The notes: generated by a model from the sequence alone, not told the origin. A stretch of 64,000 bases of DNA from VRUE01 sp963702575 (GCA_963702575.1 CAVPCU010000005.1:488445-552444); one strand, 5' to 3'; shown: positions 12,827 through 21,674, numbered from the stretch's first letter. A program made the numbers and translations.

Positions 12827-13545
12827 TTCTCTACCCGGCGATCGACATCCACGGCGGCCAGGCCGTGCGTTTGACCCAGGGCGACTACGAGCGCGAGACC
12901 GCCTACGACGCCGATCCGGTCGACGCGGCGAAGCGCTGGGCCGGCGAAGGAGCCGAGTTCCTGCATGTCGTTGATCTCGACGGGGCGAAGGCGGGGGAGC
13001 CACGCAACCTCGACGCGATCGAGCGGATCGCGGCGGCGGTCGAGTGCCCGATCCAGGTCGGGGGAGGGCTGCGCACGACCGACTCGGTGGCCACCGCGCT
13101 CAACGCCGGCGCCGAGCGCGCCGTGATCGGGACGGCGGCACTGCGCGACCCTGACTTCCTTCAGACCATGGTCAATGCCCACGCGGAGAAGATCGTGGTG
13201 TCAGTCGACGCCCGCGACGGCAAGGTGGCGCTGTCGGGGTGGACCGAAGCAGGTAAGGAGGGGGTTGTCGAGGCCGTCGCGGCACTGAGCGAGAGGGGCG
13301 TGTTGAGATTCCTCTGCACCGCAATAGAGGTCGACGGCACGATGGAGGGCCCCGCGCTCGACCAACTCAACGAAATCGCCGCCGCGACCAGCTCCCAAGT
13401 CATCGCCTCCGGCGGCGTGGGCAGCCTCTCCCACCTCGAATCCCTCGCCAAGCAGACGCCCTCGAACGTCGAGGGCGCCATCGTCGGCCGCGCCCTCTAC
13501 GAGCGCAGGTTCACGGTCGCCGAGGCCATCGCTGCCCTAGCCTGA
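12823..13545 (+). CDS. hisA: ProFAR isomerase, HisA/PriA type
   Basis: A (beta/alpha)8 barrel isomerase of 240 residues converting ProFAR to PRFAR. Signature stretches are LYPAIDIHGGQAVRL with the N-terminal catalytic Asp, QVGGGLRTTDSV, and the second catalytic Asp in TAIEVDGTMEGP. In many Actinomycetota the orthologue PriA also does the TrpF reaction; whether this one does cannot be told from sequence alone. The GTG start at 12823 overlaps the hisH stop. The middle of the gene (about 13140-13360) has somewhat lower GC at third positions. Confidence 0.93.
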   Translation: MILYPAIDIHGGQAVRLTQGDYERETAYDADPVDAAKRWAGEGAEFLHVVDLDGAKAGEPRNLDAIERIAAAVECPIQVGGGLRTTDSVATALNAGAERAVIGTAALRDPDFLQTMVNAHAEKIVVSVDARDGKVALSGWTEAGKEGVVEAVAALSERGVLRFLCTAIEVDGTMEGPALDQLNEIAAATSSQVIASGGVGSLSHLESLAKQTPSNVEGAIVGRALYERRFTVAEAIAALA

Positions 13546-13549
13546 GTCG

Positions 13550-14308
13550 ATGGTTCTCAAGCGGGTCATTCCGTGCCTCGACGTCGATGCGGGCCGCGTC
13601 GTCAAGGGCACCAACTTCGTCGGCCTGCGCGACGCCGGCGACCCGGTCGAGCTGGCCGAGCGCTACGACGCGGAGGGTGCCGACGAGCTCGTCTTCCTCG
13701 ACATCACCGCCTCGCACGAGAAGCGCGAGACGATCGTCGAGCTGGCGCGGCGGACCGCCGACAACGTCTTCATCCCCTTCACGATCGGCGGTGGCATCCG
13801 CTCGGTCGAGGACGCGCAGGCGGTGCTGGACGCCGGCGCCGACAAGGTCTCGGTCAACTCCTCGGCGCTCGCCCGGCCCGAGCTGCTGACCGAGCTCGCG
13901 GACCACTTCGGCGCCCAGTGCGTGGTCATAGCCATCGACGCAAAGCGCGAGGACGACGGCTGGGGCGTCTACGTCAATGGAGGCCGTAAGCGGATAGACG
14001 GCCGCGACGCCGTCTCCTGGGCACGCGAGGCGGTCGAGCTAGGAGCGGGGGAGATCCTCCTCACCAGCATGGACCGCGACGGCACCAACGACGGCTACGA
14101 CATCGAGCTGACTCGCGCGGTGGCGGACGCCGTGTCCGTCCCGGTGATCGCCTCCGGCGGCGCCGGCACCCTCGACCACCTCAACGCAGCTATCGCAGAA
14201 GGCGGCGCCGACGCTGTCCTTTGCGCCTCGATTTTCCACTACGGCAAGCACACGATCAGCGAAGCCAAGGAGCGCATGGCGGCGGCGGGCATCCCGGTGC
14301 GGCGCTGA
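13550..14308 (+). CDS. hisF: Imidazole glycerol phosphate synthase cyclase subunit
   Basis: The barrel subunit that joins PRFAR and ammonia to make IGP and AICAR, working with HisH. It has 252 residues, with the catalytic aspartates in VIPCLDVDAGRVVKG and in LTSMDRDGTNDGYD. Phosphate-binding loops FTIGGGIRSVEDA and VIASGGAGTLDHL are visible. It starts 4 bases after hisA and ends the his operon, since a long inverted repeat and a convergent gene follow. Confidence 0.96.
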   Translation: MVLKRVIPCLDVDAGRVVKGTNFVGLRDAGDPVELAERYDAEGADELVFLDITASHEKRETIVELARRTADNVFIPFTIGGGIRSVEDAQAVLDAGADKVSVNSSALARPELLTELADHFGAQCVVIAIDAKREDDGWGVYVNGGRKRIDGRDAVSWAREAVELGAGEILLTSMDRDGTNDGYDIELTRAVADAVSVPVIASGGAGTLDHLNAAIAEGGADAVLCASIFHYGKHTISEAKERMAAAGIPVRR

Positions 14309-14312
14309 CGTC

Positions 14313-14416
14313 GGGTGTCCGGGGTGCCCTCCACCGGAGGCTTGGCGACCACCTGCCAAATCTGCGCCAACGATTTGCTGCGCGACGGCCTCCGGGGGAG
14401 GGCACCCCGGACACCC
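14313..14416. repeat. Long inverted repeat between convergent genes
   Basis: Arms 14313-14341 and 14388-14416 are 29 bases each and complementary at all but one position. The outer 20 bases (GGGTGTCCGGGGTGCCCTCC and its complement) are perfect. The 46-base loop contains a further small hairpin (CAAATC/GATTTG). It lies between hisF (+) and the deacetylase (-) and could terminate both transcripts. Its size is also that of a REP- or MITE-like element. Confidence 0.75.
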
Positions 14417-15319
14417 TCATCGGCGTAGGTCTTCGGCAAGTCCACTGACGCCGTCGGAGCCGAGGATCTCGAGGCGGTCGAGTTCGTAGGGATGGCTGCG
14501 ATCGGCGTAGCCGGGGATCTCGGTGGTCGCGCCGACGTAGCCGGCGGCTTCGACGGCGGCGACCACGGTCGGGTCGAACCGCCCCGACGGGTAGCAGAAG
14601 TTGTCGACCGGGACGCCGTACTCGCGCCGCAGGATCGCCCGCGACCCGGCCACTTCTTCGTGTAGCTGGGCGGCGTCGAGTTCGGTCAGGTCGAGGTGGT
14701 GGATCGTGTGCGCCGCCAGCTCCCAGCCGGCGGCGATCATCGCCTTGACGTTGCTTTCGTAGAGGTCCGAGCCCTCGGCCTTGAGGTTCAGCACGCCGGC
14801 CCAGCCGTGCCTGCGCAGCTCCGGCAGGGCGTAGGTGAACTGCGGCCGGTAGCCGTCGTCGAAGGAGAGCACGACCGGCTTCGGCGGCAGGGTGCCGCCG
14901 TGGTACCAGGCGCGCTCGACCTGGTCCAGCGTGACCGCCTGGTAGCCGTTGCGTTCGAGCCAGTCCATCTGGCGGTGGAAGTCCCGCCGGCTTACGTACA
15001 GCTCCGGGTAGGGGACGCCAGCCGGCGCCGGGCCGAGCACGTGGTACTCGAGGATCGGCACCGGGCCGGTGTAGGGCCTCCAATCCGCCTGCGGGGTCGC
15101 GTTGCTGACCTTGCCGCCGCCGCTCGACTTCGAGCTTGCGGTAGGACTTTGGGTCGCCATGCGGTTCGAATCGCTACCGCTACCGCCGCCCGACGAGCCG
15201 ACGGCCAGGACGATCGCCGCAGCCGCAGCCACGGCAGCCAAGGCGCCGCCGGCGAGCAGGCGCCGTCGGCGGATGCGCCGACGCTGCTCCTCACGCCTCT
15301 CTTTGCGCCACTCGGCCAT
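14417..15319 (-). CDS. Membrane-anchored polysaccharide deacetylase (NodB domain)
   Basis: A 300-residue carbohydrate esterase family 4 protein. A basic N-terminus and one transmembrane segment (about residues 20-41) are followed by a Ser/Gly-rich linker, then the NodB domain outside the cell. Metal and catalytic motifs are VVLSFDDGYRP (Asp-Asp), HTIHHLDL (His-x3-His pattern) and FCYPSGRFD. It probably removes acetyl groups from peptidoglycan or a surface polysaccharide; the substrate is inferred from the family. It diverges from the CCA-adding enzyme with only 30 bases between starts. Confidence 0.88.
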   Translation of the reverse strand: MAEWRKERREEQRRRIRRRRLLAGGALAAVAAAAAIVLAVGSSGGGSGSDSNRMATQSPTASSKSSGGGKVSNATPQADWRPYTGPVPILEYHVLGPAPAGVPYPELYVSRRDFHRQMDWLERNGYQAVTLDQVERAWYHGGTLPPKPVVLSFDDGYRPQFTYALPELRRHGWAGVLNLKAEGSDLYESNVKAMIAAGWELAAHTIHHLDLTELDAAQLHEEVAGSRAILRREYGVPVDNFCYPSGRFDPTVVAAVEAAGYVGATTEIPGYADRSHPYELDRLEILGSDGVSGLAEDLRR

Positions 15320-15349
15320 CCGCAGAGGCGATCATGGTAGGGAGCACGG

Positions 15350-16474
15350 ATGGCCCTGGTCCCGATCGACAACCTCGGCGAGGCGCTGCGGCGCGCCTAT
15401 CCCGAGCTCGAGGCCGTTCGCGCGGCGAGCGCCGACCCCGTCTACCTCGTCGGCGGCGCCGTGCGCGACCTGCTGCTCGGGCGCGGCCGCGCCGACATCG
15501 ACCTGGTCGTCGTCGGCGACGCGGCGGCGCTGGCGGCGGCGTTGGGCGCGGAGGTTGTCGAGCACGAACGGTTCGCCACCGCCAAGGTGCGACTCGAAGG
15601 CCACGAGGTCGACATCGCCAGCGCCCGCTCCGAGACCTATCCCCGGCCGGGCGCTCTGCCCGAGGTCGAGCGCGCCGCCGACGTCGAGACCGATCTCGCC
15701 CGCCGCGACTTCACGATCAACGCGATGGCGGTCCCGCTGCGGGGCGAGCCCCGGCTGGTCGACCCCCACGGCGGCCGCGCCGACCTCGAGGCGGGCCTGC
15801 TGCGGGTGCTCCATCCCCGCTCCTTCGCCGACGACCCGACCCGCGCCCTGCGGGCCGCCCGCTACGCCGCCCGCTACGGCTTCGAGCTGGAGCCCGAGAC
15901 CGCGGCGCTGCTCCGCGGCACCGAGCTGACCGCCGTCTCGGCCGAGCGACGCGGAGCCGACCTCCTGCGCCTCGCGGCGGAGCCCGTCGCCGTGCACGGC
16001 TTCGAGCTGCTCGCCGGCTGGGGACTGATCGAACTGCGGCCAAACGGCCCGGCGCTGGCCGCGCGCGTCGCCGACCTGCTGGCGCGCCCGCCGTGGGCCG
16101 GCTTCGCGCCGCTCGACCGCACGGTGCTTGCGGCGGCGATCGGGCCGCCGGGCGGGGAGGAGGATCTGGCAAGCGCCGAGCCGAGCCGCCCCTCCGAGGG
16201 GGTTGCCCTGGCGCGGCGCCACGACCCATCCGAGCTGGTCCTCGCCCGCGCCCTCGGTGCCGAGTGGCTCGACCGCTACCTGCTGGAATGGCGGCAGGTG
16301 AGACTTGAGATCGACGGCGACGACCTGATCGCGGCCGGCGTGCCGCAGGGGCCGGCTCTGGGCCGCGGCCTCGACGAGGCGCTGCGGCTCAAGCTCGACG
16401 GCGAGATCGCCGGGCGCGAGGCCGAGCTGGAGGCAGCGCTGGCCGCGGCGCGGAGGCACGATGGAGTGGCGTGA
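15350..16474 (+). CDS. cca: CCA tRNA nucleotidyltransferase / poly(A) polymerase family protein
   Basis: Class II nucleotidyltransferase that adds or repairs the 3' CCA of tRNA. The head domain shows VYLVGGAVRDLLLGR with the carboxylates in ADIDLVVVGD. RRDFTINAMAVPL and the neck motif DPTRALRAARYAARYGFEL follow. At 374 residues it is shorter than the commonest bacterial forms and has no visible HD domain. Poly(A) polymerase or a split CCA activity cannot be excluded. It starts a run of coupled genes; pgeF begins inside its last 14 bases. Confidence 0.85.
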   Translation: MALVPIDNLGEALRRAYPELEAVRAASADPVYLVGGAVRDLLLGRGRADIDLVVVGDAAALAAALGAEVVEHERFATAKVRLEGHEVDIASARSETYPRPGALPEVERAADVETDLARRDFTINAMAVPLRGEPRLVDPHGGRADLEAGLLRVLHPRSFADDPTRALRAARYAARYGFELEPETAALLRGTELTAVSAERRGADLLRLAAEPVAVHGFELLAGWGLIELRPNGPALAARVADLLARPPWAGFAPLDRTVLAAAIGPPGGEEDLASAEPSRPSEGVALARRHDPSELVLARALGAEWLDRYLLEWRQVRLEIDGDDLIAAGVPQGPALGRGLDEALRLKLDGEIAGREAELEAALAAARRHDGVA

Positions 16475-17051
16475 GGCCGAGGGGAAGCGCTGGCTCGAGG
16501 CGCGCCTGCTCGGGGCGACCGCGGCCTTCACGACGCGCGCCTTCGGCTCGGCGAGGGAGAGCTTCGAGCCGCTGGGGGCCCTGGGGATCGACCCGGCCAG
16601 GATCGTCAGCGCCTGGCAGGTGCACGGGACCGAGCTGGCCTTTCACGGAGGCGATGACAACGTCCCCGCGGAGGCCGACGGGCACGTGATTGGCGACCCC
16701 GGGGCGGTCGGCCTCGTCTTCGGCGCCGACTGCCTGCCGATCGCGGTCGTCGGCCCAGGCCGGGCGGCGATCCTGCACGGCGGGCGCCGCGGCTTGGAGC
16801 AGGGGATAGCTCTGCGCGGGGCGAGCGCGGTGGGCGCAACCGCCGCCGCGATCGGCCCCGGCATCGGTCCCTGCTGCTACGAGGTCGATCTCTGGGCCGA
16901 GGCGCGCCGGCAGCTCGGTGAGGCCGACGTCGAGGAGATCGAGTCCGCCGATCTCTGCACCTGCTGCGAGACCGAGCTCTTCTTCTCGCACCGCCGCGAC
17001 GGCGATCCGAGGCGCCAGGCTGGCCTGGTCTGGCTCGACGGGGGTGTCTGA
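16461..17051 (+). CDS. pgeF: Peptidoglycan editing factor / multicopper polyphenol oxidase family, short form
   Basis: A YfiH/DUF152-family protein of 196 residues, shorter than the usual 240-260. The family's metal-site residues are retained: His in WQVHGTEL, Cys in GADCLPIAV and His in ILHGGRRGL (usually HAGWRG). GPGIGPCCYEV lies further on. In E. coli the family removes misincorporated serine from peptidoglycan precursors; laccase and adenosine-related activities have been reported for relatives. The position just before the yggS-sepF pair is common in Gram-positives. Confidence 0.85.
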   Translation: MEWREAEGKRWLEARLLGATAAFTTRAFGSARESFEPLGALGIDPARIVSAWQVHGTELAFHGGDDNVPAEADGHVIGDPGAVGLVFGADCLPIAVVGPGRAAILHGGRRGLEQGIALRGASAVGATAAAIGPGIGPCCYEVDLWAEARRQLGEADVEEIESADLCTCCETELFFSHRRDGDPRRQAGLVWLDGGV

Positions 17052-17053
17052 GC

Positions 17054-17686
17054 ATGCCCGGGCTGATCCACGGCCTCGACCCGGCGAAGATCGCCGCCAA
17101 CCTGGAGGCCGTGCGCGAACGCGCGGGGGAGAGCGTGGAGATCCTCGCCGCGACCAAGTACGTGCCGGTGGAGGAGATGGGCGCCCTGGCCGAGGCCGGC
17201 GTCGCGCTGGTCGGCGAGAACCGCCAGCAGGAGATGGAGGCCAAGCACGAGCGCTGGGGCGAGGCCTTCGAGTGGGACTTCATCGGCGCCCTGCAGAGCC
17301 GCAAGGTGAAGCGGCTGCTCCCGATCTGCCGCCTGATCCACTCCGTCGCCACCGAGTCCGCGCTCGAGCAGCTCGGCCGCCACGGCGACGCCGCCACCGA
17401 GGTCCTGGTCGAGGTCAACGTCGCGGCCGAGCCGGGCAAGGCCGGGATCGCGCCGGAGGACCTGGGCGCCTTCCTCGAGCGCTGCCCGGTGCGCGCCACC
17501 GGGCTGATGACGATGCCGCCCTTCAGCCTGGACCCGGAGGACTCGCGACCGCATTTCGCCCGCCTCGCCGAGCTCGCCGCCGAGCACGGCCTCGGGCGGC
17601 TCTCGATGGGCACCTCGCAGGACTGGCCGGTGGCGGTCGAGGAGGGGGCGACGATAATCAGGCTCGGGACGGCGCTCTACGTCTGA
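17054..17686 (+). CDS. YggS-type pyridoxal phosphate homeostasis protein
   Basis: A 210-residue alanine-racemase-fold protein that carries PLP but has no known enzymatic product. The PLP lysine is in EILAATKYVP near residue 35. Other family segments are LVGENRQQEMEAKH, WDFIGALQSRKVKRLL, TGLMTMPPFS and LSMGTSQDWPVAVEEGAT. It starts 2 bases after pgeF and is followed by sepF, the standard cell-division-linked arrangement. Confidence 0.92.
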   Translation: MPGLIHGLDPAKIAANLEAVRERAGESVEILAATKYVPVEEMGALAEAGVALVGENRQQEMEAKHERWGEAFEWDFIGALQSRKVKRLLPICRLIHSVATESALEQLGRHGDAATEVLVEVNVAAEPGKAGIAPEDLGAFLERCPVRATGLMTMPPFSLDPEDSRPHFARLAELAAEHGLGRLSMGTSQDWPVAVEEGATIIRLGTALYV

Positions 17687-17738
17687 GCGAGCCATAATCA
17701 GTGGAGGAATCGGCTGCAAGTAGCCGAAACAGGCACGC

Positions 17739-18272
17739 ATGGCACTACGAGACAGCTGGCATAGAGCGCTGGTCTACTTCGGCCTCGCCGAAGAGCACGA
17801 GCACGGCCCCGAATACGAGGAAGACTTCGGCCCAGAAGACGAGGAGATCGAAGCCCGCCGCGAATCGAGCTCGGTACGGCGCCTGCCGACCTCGCGCCGC
17901 TCCCGCCGCGACGAGATCGACGACATCTTCGCCGACGACGAGCCGATCTCGGCGACGCGCACGCGCACGCTGCGCCCGGTCGGAGAGGACTCCGACGTCA
18001 AAGTCCACCTCGTCATCCCGCGCAACTTCAACGACGCCCAGCAGGTCGCCGACCAGTTCAAGCGCTCGGTGCCGGTGATCCTCAACCTGCAGACCACCGA
18101 CCACGAGCTGTCGAAGCGGATGATCGACTTCTGCTCCGGCCTCACCTACGCGATGGACGGCGGCATGCAGCGGATCGCCGAGAAGATCTTCCTGCTGACG
18201 CCGCGCAACGTCGAGGTCTCCGCCGAGGAGAAGGCACGCCTCCTCGACAAAGGCTTCTTCAACCAGTCCTGA
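17739..18272 (+). CDS. sepF: Cell division protein SepF
   Basis: Cytoplasmic FtsZ-binding protein that anchors the Z-ring to the membrane. It has 177 residues: a short amphipathic N-terminus (MALRDSWHRALVYFGL), an acidic and Arg-rich linker, and the conserved C-terminal SepF domain. That domain includes VIPRNFNDAQQVADQFKR, VPVILNLQTTDHELSKRM and DFCSGLTYAMDGGMQRI. The neighbours yggS, proC and yggT match the typical sepF locus. The 52-base gap before it may carry its own promoter, but nothing clear is visible. Confidence 0.95.
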   Translation: MALRDSWHRALVYFGLAEEHEHGPEYEEDFGPEDEEIEARRESSSVRRLPTSRRSRRDEIDDIFADDEPISATRTRTLRPVGEDSDVKVHLVIPRNFNDAQQVADQFKRSVPVILNLQTTDHELSKRMIDFCSGLTYAMDGGMQRIAEKIFLLTPRNVEVSAEEKARLLDKGFFNQS

Positions 18273-18293
18273 GTCCGACTAGTCTCCCCGGCG

Positions 18294-19033
18294 ATGATCG
18301 TCGGATTCGCTGGCTCGGGGAACATGGCGGCCGCGATGGCCCGCGGCTGGGCCGGCGAGGTCGACGCGATGCTCTTCACCGACTCCGGCTCGGGACGCGC
18401 CGCGGTGCTTGCGGCGGAGGTCGGGGGGAGGCTGTCGGCTCCAACGCCGAGCTGGCCGAGCGGGCCGACGTCGTCGTGCTGGCGGTGAAGCCGGCGATGC
18501 TGGCTGACGTCGCCGCCGAGCTGGTCGGCGCGAAGACGGTGGTCTCGCTGCTCGGCGCGACCCCTCTCGAGGTCGTCCAGGACGCCTTCCCCGAGGCGGA
18601 GGTGATTCGTGTGATGCCCAACGTCGCGGTCGAGGTCCGGCAGGGGGTCCTCTGCGTGGCGGGCCACGAGTCGTTCGAGGTGCGGCGCCTGCTTGGCCTT
18701 CTGGGCCACGTGGTCGAGCTGCCGGACTCGGAGTTCGACGCGGCCACGGCGGTGATGGGTTGCGCGCCGGCTTACCTGGCGCTGGCGGTGGAGGCGCTGG
18801 CCGGCGCTGGCGCCGCGGCCGGCCTCGAGGAGGAGCTGGCGCGCGAGCTGGTCGTCGAGACGACGGTCGGGACGGCGGAGCTGCTGCGACGGCGCCACCC
18901 GGCCGACGTACGCAGGGCGGTCGCCTCCCCCGGCGGCAGCACCGAGGCCGGCTTGGAAGCGCTCGACCGCGAAGGGGCGAGCGAGGCGTTCGCGGCGGCG
19001 GTGCGAGCTTCGCTGGAGAGGATGCGCGGGTGA
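18294..19033 (+). CDS. proC: Pyrroline-5-carboxylate reductase, one frameshift as written
   Basis: Reduces pyrroline-5-carboxylate to proline with NAD(P)H. The N-terminal Rossmann motif GFAGSGNMAAAM is in one frame up to a run of six G at about 18422-18428. Reading then continues in another frame (NAELAERADVVVLAVKPAML) to the catalytic-region signature ASPGGSTEAGLEALDREG. Total length is about 245 residues, normal for the family. A single-base error in the G6 run is the simplest explanation. The yggT start overlaps its stop (GTGA at 19030). Confidence 0.9.
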
Positions 19034-19335
19034 CGCTGCTCGCCGCCCTGACCCGCAACGACATCGCCGACTACGTCGACGCGCTCTTCCTCGTCTACAT
19101 CATCCTGATCTTCCTCAACATCCTCATCTCGTGGATCCCGCGGATGCCCTACTACCGCTGGCTGCGCGTCGTCCTCGACTTCGTCACCGAGACGACCAAC
19201 CCGTACCTCAACCTCTTCCGGCGGGTGATCCCGCCGCTCGGGGGCGGCGGGGTCGCGCTCGACCTCAGCCCGATGATCGGGATCGTCGTGCTCTTCATCG
19301 CGCGCGGCCTGATCGTCGCGCTGATCCGCGGGTGA
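19030..19335 (+). CDS. YggT family membrane protein
   Basis: A 101-residue protein with two hydrophobic segments (around residues 17-36 and 79-98) and the YggT-typical middle ISWIPRMPYYRWLRVVLDFV-TETTNPYLNLFRRVIPPL. The GTG at 19030 overlaps the proC stop; a longer reading of this frame would lie in proC and is rejected. Members near sepF are thought to act in division or osmotic tolerance; the mechanism is not known. Its stop overlaps the lspA start. Confidence 0.88.
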   Translation: MTLLAALTRNDIADYVDALFLVYIILIFLNILISWIPRMPYYRWLRVVLDFVTETTNPYLNLFRRVIPPLGGGGVALDLSPMIGIVVLFIARGLIVALIRG

Positions 19336-19784
19336 GCGGCCCCGGCGCCCGCGCCTGGCGCCGCGCCGGCGCGCTCTGCCTGCTCGTCGTCGTCCTCGAC
19401 CAGGTCGTCAAGGCGCTGATCGAGGCGAACCTCGTCCCCGGCCAGCACGTCGACGTGCCCGGTCCGGTGGATCTCACCCTGGCGCACAACCGCGGCGTCG
19501 CCTTCGGCCTCGCCAGCGGCGGCGGCGTGTTGCTGGTCGCGGTCAGCCTCGCGGCCCTGCTCTTCGTCGGCGTCCTCTTCGCCCGCGAGCCGATCCGGCC
19601 GGGGATGTGGATCGCCGTCGGCCTGCTGGCCGGCGGCGCCCTCGGCAACCTGATCGACCGCGTCCGCGTCGATCAGGTCACCGATTACGTCGACTTCCTC
19701 AGCTGGCCGCCCTTCAACCTCGCCGACGTCGCCGTCACCCTCGGCGTGATCGTGCTGGCCGTCGCCTACCTGCGCGAACCATGA
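19332..19784 (+). CDS. lspA: Lipoprotein signal peptidase (signal peptidase II)
   Basis: Membrane aspartic protease that removes signal peptides from prolipoproteins. The 150 residues contain four hydrophobic segments. The two catalytic aspartates lie in GNLIDRVRVDQVTDYVDF and FNLADVAVTLGV, and the conserved HNRGVAFGL is in between. The GTG start at 19332 overlaps the yggT stop. The next gene starts with ATGA at 19781. Confidence 0.93.
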   Translation: MSGPGARAWRRAGALCLLVVVLDQVVKALIEANLVPGQHVDVPGPVDLTLAHNRGVAFGLASGGGVLLVAVSLAALLFVGVLFAREPIRPGMWIAVGLLAGGALGNLIDRVRVDQVTDYVDFLSWPPFNLADVAVTLGVIVLAVAYLREP

Positions 19785-20458
19785 ACGGCGCCCTGCGGGT
19801 GGTCCATCTCGACGAGTGGCTGGCGGTGGTCGAGAAGCCGGCGGGGCTCGTCGTCCACCCGGCCCCCTCACACCACGGGTCGACCCTGGTCGACGAGCTC
19901 GCCGAGATCCTCGGCGGCGGCGCCGACCCCGAGCGGCCCGGCATCGTCCACCGCCTCGACAAGGACACCAGCGGCCTGCTGGTCGTCGCCCGCGACGACG
20001 CCACCCACGCCGCCCTGCAGGAGGCGGTCCGCCGGCGCGAGGTCGAACGCGCCTACCTGGCGCTGGCCCAGGGCCGGCTGACCTCGCGCACCGGCACGAT
20101 CGACGCGCCGATCGGCCGTGCGGCGAAGCAGCGCCACCGGATGGCGGTCTCCGGCGCCGCCTCGCGCCAGGCCCGCACCCATTTCGAGGTGCTCGAGCTG
20201 CTCGCAACCGAGACCTACCTCGAGGCGCGCCTGGAGACCGGCCGCACCCACCAGATCCGCGCCCACTTCGCCGCCATCGGCCACCCCTTGGTCGGCGATG
20301 CGACCTACGGCGGCGAGCCGCGCTACGGGCTCGGGCGCCAGTTCCTCCACGCCCACCGCCTCGCCTTCGCCCACCCGGCGACCGGCGAGGCGATGAGCTT
20401 CGCATCCGAGCTGCCCGCCGACCTCGCGGCGGCACTCGCGGCGGCCCGGGCCGCCTAG
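19781..20458 (+). CDS. RluA-family pseudouridine synthase without S4 domain
   Basis: Isomerises uridine in 23S rRNA or tRNA. The 225 residues carry the catalytic Asp in GIVHRLDKDTSGLLVVAR. KPAGLVVHPAP lies before it, and the RTHQIRAHFAAIGHPLVGD block after it. The N-terminal S4 domain of RluD/RluC is absent, so the specific target is open. Overlap with lspA, as in many Gram-positive lspA-rluD pairs, supports the start at 19781. Confidence 0.9.
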   Translation: MNGALRVVHLDEWLAVVEKPAGLVVHPAPSHHGSTLVDELAEILGGGADPERPGIVHRLDKDTSGLLVVARDDATHAALQEAVRRREVERAYLALAQGRLTSRTGTIDAPIGRAAKQRHRMAVSGAASRQARTHFEVLELLATETYLEARLETGRTHQIRAHFAAIGHPLVGDATYGGEPRYGLGRQFLHAHRLAFAHPATGEAMSFASELPADLAAALAAARAA

Positions 20459-20591
20459 CCCCCGCCGCCCGACTACAATCGCTCAGTTCAAATCGACCCC
20501 CGTCGATCCGCCCCGGATCCTGACCCGGCCACCGGCCGAGTCCCCGGCCAGGGCGGCGGGGCTACACGTCAGACCAAGGAGAGTTCCCGAA
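20459..20591 (+). promoter_or_regulatory. rpsB upstream region with ribosome binding site
   Basis: The 133-base gap holds a -10-like TACAAT at 20474-20479 without a clear -35. A strong Shine-Dalgarno AAGGAG sits at 20577-20582, nine bases before the rpsB ATG. GC-rich partial inverted repeats (CCGGCCACCGGCC region, 20525-20550) could form leader structure. No known S2 autoregulatory motif was recognised. Confidence 0.45.
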
Positions 20592-21674
20592 ATGCCAGAG
20601 GCGGGCCTGAAAGAGCTGCTGGAGGCCGGAGTCCACTTCGGCCACCAGACCCGACGCTGGAACCCGAACATGCGCCGCTACATCTTCGGCGAGCTGGACG
20701 GGATCCACATCATCGACCTGATCCAGACCGAGGCGCTGCTGGAGAACGCGCGCCGCTTCGCCGGCGAGCTGTCCAGCGGCGGCGGCACGGTGCTGTTCGT
20801 CGGCACCAAGAAGCAGGCGCGGGGGCCCGTCGAAGAATGGGCCGAACGCTGCAAGATGCCCTACGTCAACCAGCGCTGGCTGGGCGGTCTGCTGACCAAC
20901 TTCAACACGATCTCGGCGCGGATCTCCCGCCTGCACGAGCTGGCCGGGTGGCAGGAGGAGGGCAAACTCGCCCTGCTGCCGACCAAGGAGCGGATGGGAA
21001 TGCAGGCCGAACTGACCAAGCTCGAGTACAACCTCGGCGGCGTCCGCGACATGGACCGTCTGCCCGACGCGGTCTTCGTCACCGACCTCAAAACGGAGGA
21101 GATCGCGGTGCGCGAGGCGGCCCGCCTGCGGATCCCGATCATCGGCCTGGTCGACACCAACTGCGACCCGACGCCGATCGACTACGTCATCCCCGGCAAC
21201 GACGACGCGATCCGCTCCTGCAACCTCGTGATCGGCACGATCGGCGCCGCGATCGAGGAGGGCGCCGGCGCCTGGCGGGTACAGGAGGAGCGGCGCCTGG
21301 CCGAGGAGATGGAACGGCGCAAGCGCGAGGAGGAAGAGCGGAAGAAGCGCGAGGAGGAAGAGAAGGTTCGGGTCGAAGCGGAGGAGGCGGCGAAAAAAGC
21401 TGCGGAGGAACAGCAGAAAGCCGCGGCGGAGAAAGCGGCTAGGGCGCCGACGCCCCCGGCTCAGGGTCAGACCGCCCCGGCTGCGGGTCCTGTCGCGGGG
21501 CAGGCACCCTCCCCCTCGCAGGCAGCGGGGGAGGGTCCCAACCCCACGCCACCCGCAGGTGGAGCGGTTAAAGCTCCGGCTCCCAGCGCACCCGCTGAGG
21601 CTCCGACCGTAGTTGCGCCCGATGCGCCTTCCTCCGGAAGCCCTGCGAAAGCTGAGGAGGGTGGCTCCAAATGA
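20592..21674 (+). CDS. rpsB: 30S ribosomal protein S2 with long C-terminal extension
   Basis: Structural protein of the small subunit. Residues 1-230 are a normal S2: LLEAGVHFGHQTRRWNPNM, TVLFVGTKKQAR, NQRWLGGLLTNF, VDTNCDPTPIDYVIPGNDDA. About 130 extra residues follow: a highly charged Glu/Arg/Lys coiled-coil-like stretch (about 232-290), then a Pro/Ala/Gly tail. Within the tail a 10-base inverted repeat (21506-21515 with 21527-21536) is embedded in the coding sequence. Extensions of S2 occur in some Actinomycetota, but this one is long. The last bases overlap tsf (ATGA at 21671). Confidence 0.95.
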   Translation: MPEAGLKELLEAGVHFGHQTRRWNPNMRRYIFGELDGIHIIDLIQTEALLENARRFAGELSSGGGTVLFVGTKKQARGPVEEWAERCKMPYVNQRWLGGLLTNFNTISARISRLHELAGWQEEGKLALLPTKERMGMQAELTKLEYNLGGVRDMDRLPDAVFVTDLKTEEIAVREAARLRIPIIGLVDTNCDPTPIDYVIPGNDDAIRSCNLVIGTIGAAIEEGAGAWRVQEERRLAEEMERRKREEEERKKREEEEKVRVEAEEAAKKAAEEQQKAAAEKAARAPTPPAQGQTAPAAGPVAGQAPSPSQAAGEGPNPTPPAGGAVKAPAPSAPAEAPTVVAPDAPSSGSPAKAEEGGSK

